Assembly (NCBI GenBank): GCA_934086775.1
Contig: CAKOIJ010000007.1
Location: forward strand, 1-31,924
DNA from: an uncultured Bacilli bacterium
GTDB taxonomy: Bacteria; Bacillota_I; Bacilli_A; RF39; UBA660
Reading direction: 5' to 3'
Length of the DNA stretch: 31,924 nt
Positions 14,952 to 22,763 of this stretch are shown piece by piece. The notes under the pieces are model-generated. The model was not told where the DNA came from. It worked only from the letters and a program-made list of their open reading frames with translations, and did no database searches. Both the position numbers and the translations under genes were made by a program. Each line of letters opens with the position of its first letter. Within the stretch, counting starts at the first letter, position 1.

Positions 14952-15965
14952 CTATATATCCATATACTTTCTAAATGAAGGTAAATCTCCTTCTTTAATA
15001 CCACTTATACTCGGTTTTACCTGAAATATACCAGGATATTCATTACCTTCTACTACAATTATTTTATCATCTAGAATAACTAAATCCCACCCCACGTACC
15101 TAATAGAAGGTACTACTAAACTAATTTTTTCTATAAACTCTTTTACTTTATCATAGTTAGGAACTTCAAATCCCACTATGTTTTCGTTAGTACTAGGATG
15201 TTTATAAAATATTCTTCCTTTTTCATCAATAGCGGGTACATATACTTTACCTTTTTCATTAATAAATGTATACATACCTCCACTACTAAAGTTATCTACA
15301 TTACCATTATTACCTATTCTTAATATTGCTTTCAAGATATGTGCTTTACCATTGTCATCTAAAAAGCTGATTATCCTTAATGTATTTACACTTCCACTAT
15401 ATAGTTTATTTAAATCTCTGTGTTGGTGAATATACTCTTCAAGAATGTACTCTTCTTTTTTCATAATACTGTTATATACTTTTAAAGTATTATATTCATT
15501 CTTAAGTTTGAATTTATCTATACTTATTATTTCTATTCCCTTACCACCACAGTTACTAGCTTGTTTGCAAACTATTTTATCTTTATTACTAATAAATTCT
15601 TTAAACTCTTTAAAAGATGCTTCTCTTAAATCAATAAAATCTCTTCCTAAGAAACTTTTAAATAATTTATTAAATTCTCCTTTGTCTTCTAAGTAGTGCC
15701 AATCTTCTTTTTTGTTATATTTTTTAACAATGTCATTATTATATTTACCAGTTAAATAAGTTTTTCTTTCTTTATTATTTAATAGATAAAATTCAAATTC
15801 AAAGTAATCCATATATCCACTTCCATATAAAAGAGCACATCTTGCCATGTCAAATAGTATATAGAATGTACTTTTATCTATTTTTTTGCCTATCATTTTA
15901 GCATGATTAACATATTCTTTAAATCTCATATTTTTAATTTTTTTAAATAAATATTTTATTTTCAT
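14952..15965 (-). CDS. ATP-grasp protein, sugar-transfer-associated family
   Basis: The 337-residue protein has a helical N-terminal part (about 1-110), then an ATP-grasp fold: KIVCKQASNCGGKGIEI (ATP lysine and glycine loop), EEYIHQH, and at the C-terminus GWDLVILDDKIIVVEGN with YPGIFQ, the Mg-binding Asp/Glu/Asn set. This matches the ATPgrasp_ST family, often found beside polysaccharide or wall-polymer genes. ATP-grasp enzymes make C-N or C-O bonds through acyl phosphates. The substrate is unknown. It is the first gene of a five-gene operon with ZIP, PAP2, DUF368 and a membrane HTH protein. RBS AGAGGTTA. Confidence 0.8.
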   Translation of the reverse strand: MKIKYLFKKIKNMRFKEYVNHAKMIGKKIDKSTFYILFDMARCALLYGSGYMDYFEFEFYLLNNKERKTYLTGKYNNDIVKKYNKKEDWHYLEDKGEFNKLFKSFLGRDFIDLREASFKEFKEFISNKDKIVCKQASNCGGKGIEIISIDKFKLKNEYNTLKVYNSIMKKEEYILEEYIHQHRDLNKLYSGSVNTLRIISFLDDNGKAHILKAILRIGNNGNVDNFSSGGMYTFINEKGKVYVPAIDEKGRIFYKHPSTNENIVGFEVPNYDKVKEFIEKISLVVPSIRYVGWDLVILDDKIIVVEGNEYPGIFQVKPSISGIKEGDLPSFRKYMDI

Positions 15966-15985
15966 AATTAACCTCTGTAGAATTT

Positions 15986-16014
15986 ATTATAATAAAAATA
16001 TGATAAAAAGTAAA
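15986..16014 (-). promoter_or_regulatory. Promoter of the envelope operon
   Basis: On the minus strand, TTTACT (16014-16009), a 17-base spacer and a perfect TATAAT (15991-15986), 21 bases before the ATP-grasp start. Confidence 0.5.
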
Positions 16015-16059
16015 TAATTTAGAAGAAAAATTCACATAATGGTATAATAATTGCATCTG

Positions 16060-16282
16060 ATGTTAAATAAAGAAAAATTAAAATCTTTAGAAAGAATTGT
16101 TACAATGTATTTAGATTACGCAGAGGATCAAACTAAAAGACATATTCCTATGGCAATGGAAGACTGAATGAATATTAAATAATATTATCTTTTATTCTAA
16201 AAAACGAGAAAATCTAACAACTATGAAAGATAAAATGAATAAATTATATAAAATGCTTAAAGAAAAAATAGATATTTTTTAA
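16060..16282 (+). pseudogene. Remnant of a RhuM-family protein (C-terminal part)
   Basis: Reading from ATG 16060, the frame gives MLNKEKLKSLERIVTMYLDY, then AEDQTKRHIPMAMED, and stops at TGA (16165-16167). This matches the C-terminal part of RhuM-type proteins, whose pattern is L-x-SL-x-RIV-x-M-x-LD-x-AEDQ-x-R and then a conserved D-W. The TGA replaces that Trp codon. In another frame the sequence continues to TAA at 16280-16282 (LNNIIFYSKKRENL...), so there is a nonsense change and a frameshift. The N-terminal DNA-binding half is missing. A TGGTATAAT promoter-like element lies at 16040-16048. RhuM genes are usually on islands, so this looks like the scar of a lost mobile insertion. Confidence 0.75.
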
Positions 16283-16285
16283 TAC

Positions 16286-19099
16286 CTATTTTAGCATGTT
16301 TTTTAAATACATTCCTGTATAACTTTCTTTACATTTTACAACTTCTTCTGGAGTACCTGTAGTTACTACTCTTCCACCATTATCTCCACCCTCTGGGCCT
16401 AAATCAATTATATAATCTGCTACTTTTATGATATCTAAATTGTGTTCAATTACAATTACTGTGTCTCCATTATCTACTATTCTATTTAATATAACTAGTA
16501 GTTTTTTTATGTCATCTATATGAAGACCTGTAGAAGGTTCATCTAATATGAATACACTTTTACCAGTAGGTTTTTTTTGAAGTTCTTTTGCTAGTTTAAC
16601 ACGGCAAGCTTCTCCACCTGATAGAGTAGTTGCATTTTGTCCGAGTCTTACATAACCTAGTCCTACATCATGCATAGTATCTAGTATTCTTTTTACTTTA
16701 GGTACATTTTCAAATATTTCTAAAGCTTCATCTACTCTTAAATTTAGTACTTCTGCAATATTTAAACCCTTAAATTTAATTTTTAATGTTTCATTATTAT
16801 ATTTATTCCCATGACAAACATCACAAGGAACATAGACATCGGGTAAGAAGTGCATTTCTATTTTTTTTACACCATCGCCTTCACAGGCTTCACATCTTCC
16901 ACCTTTTACATTAAAACTAAATCTGCTTTTAGTATATCCTCTCATTTTAGCTTCTTTAGTTTCTGTAAATACGTCTCTTATTAAATCAAATAATCCTACA
17001 TATGTTGCTGGGTTACTTCTAGGCGTTCTTCCTATTGGGTCTTGACTTATATAAACAACTTTATCTACATCCTCTATTCCATCAATACTTTTAAAATTAC
17101 CCGGTACTTCTTTAGATTTATAAACGTAGTTAGATAATTTTTTATATAGTATTTCATTAACTAAACTTGATTTACCACTTCCACTTACACCAGTAACACA
17201 AGTGAATGTACCTTTAGGAAATTTAACTGTTATATTTTTTAAGTTGTGTTCCTTAGCACCTTTGACTGTAATAAATTTTCCATTACCCTTTCTTCTTTGT
17301 TTAGGAACTTCTATTTTTAGTTTACCACTTAAATATTTACCTGTTAAAGATTTCTCATTATTCATAACATCTAGTGGAGTACCTTTAGCAACTACATACC
17401 CTCCATTATCTCCAGCACCCGGTCCTATATCAATTAGATAATCACTTGCTAGCATTGTATCAATATCATGTTCAACTACTATTAATGTGTTTCCTAAATC
17501 TCTCATTTCTTTTAAACTTTTAATTAGTTTATCATTATCTCTTTGGTGAAGACCAATACTAGGTTCATCAAGAACATAAAGAATACCACTTAATTTACTT
17601 CCTATTTGAGTAGCAAGTCTTATTCTTTGACTTTCACCACCACTTAAACTAGAAGCACTTCTAGAAAGTGTTAAATATTCAAGACCTACATCTTCTAAAA
17701 AATGTAATCTTTCTTTAATTTCTTTAAGTATTAAGAACGATATTTCTTCTTCAGTTTTAGTAAGTTTAATATTATCAAAAAAGATAATTAAATCTTTTAT
17801 ACTCATATCAGTTATATCTGTTATATTTTTACCATTTATTAAAACATGTAGCATCTTTTCGGATAGTCTTTTACCATGACATACTTCACAATTGCTTTCT
17901 TTCATGTAAGTTTCTATCCATGTTCTTATACTAGAACTATTAGTTTCCATATATCTTCTTTCCAAATTAGATATAATTCCTTCAAAGTAGTCATAACTTT
18001 TAAGTATACTTCCACTTCTAGTTTTTACTTTAAAATCTATTTTGTCTTTAGAACCATAAAATATAGTATCAAATTCTTCTTTAGTAAAATCTTTTACTTT
18101 TTTATTTATATCTATATTATAAAAGTTACAAACACTATCAAGTTTTTTAAAATATATACTTAAAGTTTCTCCACTTTGAAAAGATTTAACTGCGCCTTCA
18201 GGTATAGAAAGATTTCTATCTGGTACCAATAAATCTTCATCTATTTTAAGTTTAACACCTAAACCTTTACATTCAGGGCAAGCACCATATGGACTGTTAA
18301 AAGAAAACATTCTTGGTTCTAGTTCTTCTAAACTAAAGTCACAGTCTGGACAGGCATAGTTTTCACTAAAGAGAACTTCTTTATCTCCCACTATGTTTAT
18401 GAGCACTTTACCACTTGCCATTTTGCATGAAAGTTCTACTGCTTCAAATAATCTACTTCTAGATTTTTCATTTAATTTAAGTCTATCTACTATTAGTTCA
18501 ATAGTATGTTTATTGTTTTTAACAAGTTCTATATTTTCGCTTAAATCTCTATTTTCTCCATCTACTCTTACCCTAGAATATCCGTCTTTTCTTAAGTCTT
18601 CTAACAAATCTTTATGAGTACCTTTTTCTCCTCTTACGATTGGGCTCATTATCTCAAGTTTAGTTCCTTCTTCATATTCCATTATCTTATTAACCATTTC
18701 TTCAATAGATTGACTTTTAATAGGTTTTTTATGTTTAGGACAGTATGGAATTCCAATACGTGAAAATAGAAGTCTTAGATAATCATATATTTCAGTTACA
18801 GTTCCTACGGTACTTCTAGGATTCTTATTTGTGGATTTTTGATCTATACAGATAGCAGGGCTTAATCCATCAATTGAATCTACTTCAGGTTTATTAGAAT
18901 TACCTAAAAATTGACGTGCATAAGCACTTAAACTTTCAACATATCTTCTTTGACCTTCTGCATATATAGTATCAAATGCTAAACTAGATTTACCACTTCC
19001 ACTTACTCCAGTCATTACAACTAATTTATTCTTTGGAATTTCTATATCTATGTTCTTTAAATTATTTTCTCTTGCGCCTTTTATAACAATTTTATCCAT
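16286..19099 (-). CDS. uvrA: Excinuclease ABC subunit A
   Basis: UvrA finds bulky DNA lesions and loads UvrB in nucleotide excision repair. The 937-residue protein has two ABC domains, with Walker A GVSGSGKSSLAF near residue 31 and GVSGSGKSSLVN in the second half, and signatures LSGGESQR and LSGGEACR. Zinc-binding CxxC pairs occur in CPDCDF with CPECKG, CEVCHG, and CEACEG with CDVCHG. A frame open from 19147 overlaps the promoter -10 region; ATG 19099 with GAGGT seven bases upstream is the start. uvrB is not beside it. I saw no LexA-type box around the promoter. Confidence 0.96.
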   Translation of the reverse strand: MDKIVIKGARENNLKNIDIEIPKNKLVVMTGVSGSGKSSLAFDTIYAEGQRRYVESLSAYARQFLGNSNKPEVDSIDGLSPAICIDQKSTNKNPRSTVGTVTEIYDYLRLLFSRIGIPYCPKHKKPIKSQSIEEMVNKIMEYEEGTKLEIMSPIVRGEKGTHKDLLEDLRKDGYSRVRVDGENRDLSENIELVKNNKHTIELIVDRLKLNEKSRSRLFEAVELSCKMASGKVLINIVGDKEVLFSENYACPDCDFSLEELEPRMFSFNSPYGACPECKGLGVKLKIDEDLLVPDRNLSIPEGAVKSFQSGETLSIYFKKLDSVCNFYNIDINKKVKDFTKEEFDTIFYGSKDKIDFKVKTRSGSILKSYDYFEGIISNLERRYMETNSSSIRTWIETYMKESNCEVCHGKRLSEKMLHVLINGKNITDITDMSIKDLIIFFDNIKLTKTEEEISFLILKEIKERLHFLEDVGLEYLTLSRSASSLSGGESQRIRLATQIGSKLSGILYVLDEPSIGLHQRDNDKLIKSLKEMRDLGNTLIVVEHDIDTMLASDYLIDIGPGAGDNGGYVVAKGTPLDVMNNEKSLTGKYLSGKLKIEVPKQRRKGNGKFITVKGAKEHNLKNITVKFPKGTFTCVTGVSGSGKSSLVNEILYKKLSNYVYKSKEVPGNFKSIDGIEDVDKVVYISQDPIGRTPRSNPATYVGLFDLIRDVFTETKEAKMRGYTKSRFSFNVKGGRCEACEGDGVKKIEMHFLPDVYVPCDVCHGNKYNNETLKIKFKGLNIAEVLNLRVDEALEIFENVPKVKRILDTMHDVGLGYVRLGQNATTLSGGEACRVKLAKELQKKPTGKSVFILDEPSTGLHIDDIKKLLVILNRIVDNGDTVIVIEHNLDIIKVADYIIDLGPEGGDNGGRVVTTGTPEEVVKCKESYTGMYLKNMLK

Positions 19100-19152
19100 A
19101 GTAATTACCTCACTTTTAATATTTACTTTATATACTTTTTTATACAAGATAT

Positions 19153-19180
19153 ATTATACTAATGTTTTTGTTAATGTCAA
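19153..19180 (-). promoter_or_regulatory. Consensus promoter of uvrA
   Basis: On the minus strand, TTGACA (19180-19175), a 16-base spacer and TATAAT (19158-19153). Both hexamers match the sigma-A consensus exactly. Confidence 0.85.
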
Positions 19181-19238
19181 TAAAAAGAAAACACATAATT
19201 TAATTAATATTTACTTTATATAGATTTCAACATATTAA

Positions 19239-19259
19239 AACCTACTTTAAAAGTAGGTT
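19239..19259 (-). terminator. Terminator at the 3' end of the prepilin-repeat remnant
   Basis: AACCTAC-tttaaaa-GTAGGTT with TTTTAAT after it on the minus strand. It overlaps the stop codon (19258-19260) of the remnant's C-terminal frame. Confidence 0.7.
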
Positions 19260-19835
19260 AACATGTATAAGGTTTTCTTCCGCTAACGTTGGCTACCCAG
19301 CAGCCGCTTATTCCGACAGATGAACTCTTACATCTAGTGGATTCAGCAGAACTAGTTTTACCACTAGGGCAATAAGTAACCAGGTTTTGTAACCGTGCAT
19401 GTATTATTTGATGTAACATTATTTACTGTTAATATACTTCCACTTAATGTTCCACCTGTACAGCTAACAGTTGGGTTACTAGAAGAGTAACCAAAATTTG
19501 GACTTACTCCTGTAAATGAAGTGTTAGAACCATGTTCTATAGTCTTAGAAGAACTACCACTTCCATTAACAACAGTTAAATTAACAGTATATTTTTGTTT
19601 TTGTAAAGTAACAGAACATGTTTCTTTTTTAGTTATATTACTTATTGTTAGTTTATTATTATTTATAGTACCTCCAGTACAAGTAGTACTTGCTCCACTT
19701 AATATATATCCGGTACTTGGAGTAATTATAAATTCTTTAGTACAGCCATGTTCTGCGATTACACTACTTGGCGCAGTACTTCCTACAGTAGCATTAATTG
19801 TTACTGTATAATTATTCTTTTTAAAAGAAAAGCAA
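19258..19835 (-). pseudogene. Truncated third copy of the large prepilin-repeat gene
   Basis: On the minus strand this begins with the same sequence that precedes the two large prepilin genes (TTGCTTTTCTTTTAAAAA), but it then runs straight into repeat 2 of the 19892-22156 gene. The -10, RBS, start codon, prepilin N-terminus and repeat 1 are missing. Bases 19500-19812 match 21018-21330 with roughly a dozen differences. One repeat has a Cys for the usual Ser (HGCTKEF). The repeat frame then reads SNNTCTVTKPGYLLP and stops. A different frame continues as CPSGKTSSAESTRCKSSS to a TAA at 19258-19260, so there is a frameshift near 19370. Unlikely to be translated; possible donor for recombination. 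Confidence 0.8.
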
Positions 19836-19836
19836 A

Positions 19837-19862
19837 AAAAGGTTAGAAATTTCTAACCTTTT
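19837..19862 (-). terminator. Terminator of the 754-residue prepilin gene
   Basis: AAAAGGTTAGAAA and its exact reverse complement TTTCTAACCTTTT, with a run of T on the minus strand leading directly into the TTGCTT of the truncated copy. Confidence 0.85.
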
Positions 19863-19891
19863 AATCAAATTCAACTTATAAGATCTTCAGT

Positions 19892-22156
19892 TTAAAGATT
19901 TTCTTTATAATAAGACAATGAAGCCCTACCATTCGCTGCGTTTATTCCACTGTTATTTTTAACGGAAATTGCTCCTGAAACTATTGAATTTGACCCACCA
20001 TTACCAGAATTATAAGATATAGTTCTTTCATTGTAACTATATTCTAGACATTCTCCTGGTGACCAGCTGTTACAAGTAGTACTGTAACTTTTACAATAAG
20101 CGCAGTAGTATCTATTACCTGTACCACTATTATAACAAGAGTTTGGTGAATCACATCTACTTGAACCGCAGGTTGCATTACCCCAAGAAGAACAAGATTT
20201 AGAATAACTATTACAAGTTGATTCACCTCTTCTGATGCATGAACCTCTTGTGTAGTAAGTGTAGTTATATCCACTTCCTCCTCCCCCACCATTTGTTCCG
20301 CTTGCCCCGGCTCCACCATTAGTTCCACTGCCACTTGAACTTGCAGCAGCTCCACCAGAAGCATTTCCATTGCCACCAGCAGTACCAGATGCGCCTCCAC
20401 CGCCTCCAGCAGCAACTATTAGGTTTGTTCCACCTCTTTTTATGGTCGTTGATCCACCGCCGTTATATAAACCACTTCCTCCACCATTGTAGCCGTTTGT
20501 TCCACCAGTATTAATAACTAACGTCTCCCCTTTATTTAATTTTACATATGCTGAAACTTCTCCGCCTTTCCCTCCTGAACCAGATCCTTGTGCTCCATAT
20601 GCAGTTAGTAAGTAATAACCGGTGTAAGGAACAGTATAACTCTGGTTTGAAGCTTGATAAGCAAATGATGCTGTCTCAGCCCCATAAGTTATTGTGCAAG
20701 TTGTATTGCTAGATAATCTGGTTATTGTAAATGAATTATTTCCATTGTATGTTAAAGTGTGGTTAGTACAACTATAACTTTTAAGTGCCATATTGGCATT
20801 TGGCGATGTTGTAAATGAGCCATTTTTTCCAGCATTAAATACTACTGGAGAAATAGCAGAACCATTTGTAACATTTATATAAGCCATATACCTATCTGCC
20901 GGGAATGTTACTGTACATGTTTGTGAATTTGTTATATTTCTAATAGTAAGTGTACTTCCTGAAAGTGTTCCATTTATGCAATTAATACTTACACCATTAC
21001 TTGTATAACCAGAATTTGGACTTACTCCTGTAAATGAAGTGTTAGAACCATGTTCTACAGTCTTAGAAGAACTACCACTTCCATTAACAACAGTTAAATT
21101 AACAGTATATTTTTGTTTTTGTAAAGTAACAGAACATGTTTCATTTTTAGTTATATTACTTATTGTTAGTTTATTATTATTTATAGTACCTCCAGTACAA
21201 GTAGTACTTGCTCCACTTAGTATATATCCGGTACTTGGAGTAATTATAAATTCTTTAGTACTGCCATGTTCTGCGATTACACTACTTGGTGCAATACTTC
21301 CTCCAGTTATATTAACAGCTACTGTATAATTATTCTTTTTAAAAGATATATTACATGTTTTATCACTTCTTATATTCTTAATAGTTAAAACGTTTTCTTT
21401 TAAACTAAATTCTGTGTTATTATTACATGCATAGTTTAAATCATTTAAGTTATATCCTGTATTAGGTGTTAATGTCACAACTAAATCTTTAGAATTTATT
21501 ACATACGAGTTAGATGGACTAGCACTTCCTCCAACAGTATTTATTTTTACATTCCATCTTATATAATCAATAACTACTTTACATTTTTGATCTTTATTTA
21601 TTTTATTTATTACTACTACTTTATCACTAAATGAACTATTTGCTCCTCCATTACAAGTAACACTTTTTATTTCTTTATTTTCTTCAAAGTCTACTCCAAA
21701 TGTTACCTTAGTATATCCATATTTATATGTTTCACTAGATGTTCCACCTACTACTTCTATATCTATTCTATGTGTCTTACCTTTGTTATCTAATTCATAG
21801 TTATTTTCTATTTCTCCTTTTTCATTTAAAAATGATATTACACAAGAGTCACCATCTAATTTTTTATTTGTATAAGGGTTAACTAAGTCTCTACTAAGTA
21901 AACTTTCATTTTGAAGGGTATATAACTTTAAACACTTTTCATCTGTTTTACCATTAAGTAAGTCTATAGCATAACCTTCATTCATACTTAAGTATACATC
22001 TGCTGCTGTTTCTACTTTAGTATAAAGTTCTTTTAAAGCTTTATCTTTGCTTTTATTCTGAATTTCATTTATACCAAATATTCCTCCAATAGTTAAACTT
22101 ACTAAAATAACTAAAACTACCATAATTTCAATTAAAGTAAAGCCTTTCTTATTCAT
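19892..22156 (-). CDS. Giant prepilin-like surface protein with repeats and a Gly-rich domain (copy A)
   Basis: A 754-residue protein with a class III prepilin start, MNKKGFTLIEIMVVLVILVS. Residues 1-202 are identical to those of the gene at 22764-25712. Four repeats of about 72 residues follow (about 203-492), each with a pattern like Y-x-V-x(4)-NG, HG-x(3)-F-x-ITP-x-GY, and NIT-x(3)-C-T-V-T-F, resembling InlB-B/Flg_new-type bacterial repeats. Residues 493-754 form a glycine-rich domain opened by VPYTGYYLLTAYGAQGS. It contains an insert with ten Cys (from GSCIRRGESTC to SWSPGEC) near 645-715. It is probably assembled on or exported by a pilus-like machine, with a large exposed tip or surface domain. 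Function is inference. Confidence 0.85.
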   Translation of the reverse strand: MNKKGFTLIEIMVVLVILVSLTIGGIFGINEIQNKSKDKALKELYTKVETAADVYLSMNEGYAIDLLNGKTDEKCLKLYTLQNESLLSRDLVNPYTNKKLDGDSCVISFLNEKGEIENNYELDNKGKTHRIDIEVVGGTSSETYKYGYTKVTFGVDFEENKEIKSVTCNGGANSSFSDKVVVINKINKDQKCKVVIDYIRWNVKINTVGGSASPSNSYVINSKDLVVTLTPNTGYNLNDLNYACNNNTEFSLKENVLTIKNIRSDKTCNISFKKNNYTVAVNITGGSIAPSSVIAEHGSTKEFIITPSTGYILSGASTTCTGGTINNNKLTISNITKNETCSVTLQKQKYTVNLTVVNGSGSSSKTVEHGSNTSFTGVSPNSGYTSNGVSINCINGTLSGSTLTIRNITNSQTCTVTFPADRYMAYINVTNGSAISPVVFNAGKNGSFTTSPNANMALKSYSCTNHTLTYNGNNSFTITRLSSNTTCTITYGAETASFAYQASNQSYTVPYTGYYLLTAYGAQGSGSGGKGGEVSAYVKLNKGETLVINTGGTNGYNGGGSGLYNGGGSTTIKRGGTNLIVAAGGGGGASGTAGGNGNASGGAAASSSGSGTNGGAGASGTNGGGGGSGYNYTYYTRGSCIRRGESTCNSYSKSCSSWGNATCGSSRCDSPNSCYNSGTGNRYYCAYCKSYSTTCNSWSPGECLEYSYNERTISYNSGNGGSNSIVSGAISVKNNSGINAANGRASLSYYKENL

Positions 22157-22176
22157 ATATCTCTTCTCCTAGTATA

Positions 22177-22205
22177 ATTATATATTATTTTTAAAAGAAA
22201 AGCAA
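22177..22205 (-). promoter_or_regulatory. Promoter of copy A, fused to the spoVS terminator tail
   Basis: On the minus strand, TTGCTT (22205-22200), a 17-base spacer and TATAAT (22182-22177), then AGGAG nine bases before ATG. The -35 lies directly at the end of the T run of the spoVS terminator. The same promoter precedes copy B. Confidence 0.75.
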
Positions 22206-22206
22206 A

Positions 22207-22233
22207 AAAAAGTTAGAAATATTCTAACTTTTT
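22207..22233 (-). terminator. Terminator of spoVS
   Basis: AAAAAGTTAGAA-ata-TTCTAACTTTTT with a T run on the minus strand, eight bases after the spoVS stop. The hairpin sequence closely resembles the terminator at 19837-19862. Confidence 0.85.
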
Positions 22234-22240
22234 AATTATA

Positions 22241-22504
22241 TTATTTAGCTTCTATAATTAGTTTGATAGCAGTTCTTTCTTCTCCATCAATATTAATATC
22301 AGAAAAAGCAGGAATACAATATAGATTTTTCCCCGTAGGTGCAACATAACCTCTTGCTATTGCGATTGCCTTTACTCCTTGGTTTAATGCTCCCGCGCCT
22401 ATAGCCTGCATTTCAACTGAGTCATTTGACTCTCTAAATAAATTTGCTAGTGCTCCTGCTACTTTTTGTGGTGCACTTTTACTAGATACTTTTATTATAT
22501 CCAT
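22241..22504 (-). CDS. spoVS: Stage V sporulation protein S (SpoVS)
   Basis: The 87-residue protein is a highly conserved member of the SpoVS/Alba-like family: MDIIKVSSKSAPQKVAGALA, QAIGAGALNQGVKAIAIARG, YVAPTGKNLYCIPAFSDI and IDGEERTAIKLIIEAK cover it end to end. In Bacillus loss of SpoVS affects septation and coat assembly in sporulation, but the gene also occurs in bacteria that do not sporulate; related Alba proteins bind nucleic acid. A longer frame to 22555 overlaps the upstream terminator. ATG 22504 with AGGGGGG is the start. It lies between the two large prepilin genes with its own terminator. No other sporulation gene is visible. Confidence 0.93.
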   Translation of the reverse strand: MDIIKVSSKSAPQKVAGALANLFRESNDSVEMQAIGAGALNQGVKAIAIARGYVAPTGKNLYCIPAFSDINIDGEERTAIKLIIEAK

Positions 22505-22552
22505 TATTATTTCCCCCCTAGTTAAATATATTTTAGTAAAAAGAAAAAAGAA

Positions 22553-22578
22553 CAATAAAAGTTTGTAAACTTTTATTG
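22553..22578 (-). terminator. Terminator after the orphan C-terminal fragment
   Basis: CAATAAAAGTTT-gt-AAACTTTTATTG followed on the minus strand by TTCTTTTTTCTTTTT. It lies just after the stop of the fragment at 22582-22692. Confidence 0.8.
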
Positions 22579-22581
22579 CCT

Positions 22582-22692
22582 TTAAACAACTACATATGGG
22601 TCAACATAAGTACCTGAACCGGTAACTGTTGTTGTAGCTCTAAGGGCCATTACTGGAGAATAAGCATGTGCATTATATACATAGTTGTTCAC
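22582..22692 (-). pseudogene. Orphan C-terminal fragment related to the large prepilin gene family
   Basis: On the minus strand a 36-codon frame begins at GTG 22692 without an RBS and ends SPVMALRATTTVTGSG, then TYVDPYVVV and TAA at 22584-22582. It parallels the C-terminus of copy B (GVRPVISIKS, then YAITGSG, then TPNNPYTLSM). So it is the last part of another family member. Upstream in frame are stop codons; another frame back to about 22755 reads NGRKLLREYKGLYNK, so this too is probably decayed coding sequence. It has its own terminator and lies directly after copy B. Confidence 0.7.
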
Positions 22693-22763
22693 TTATTATA
22701 CAACCCCTTATATTCTCTAAGCAATTTTCTTCCATTTGATCCTTCCAATTAAAAACTTATTAC

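Noticed and set aside
16165..16167. TGA at a conserved Trp position, hinting at a Mycoplasma-type code
   Set aside because: recO and cdd end in TGA at sensible places, and Trp is encoded by TGG in intact genes. The same remnant also needs a frameshift, so a nonsense mutation is the better reading.
19100..19200. Possible LexA/DinR box for uvrA
   Set aside because: No GAAC-N4-GTTC-like site was found around the promoter.
20044..20415. Long second frame on the same strand inside the glycine-rich domain
   Set aside because: It is a shifted reading of GC-richer Gly codons giving Val/Leu/Glu runs, with no RBS and no recognisable domain.
19521..21329. Two near-identical plus-strand frames of 96 residues
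   Set aside because: They are the antisense of the repeated prepilin modules and are duplicated only because the modules are.
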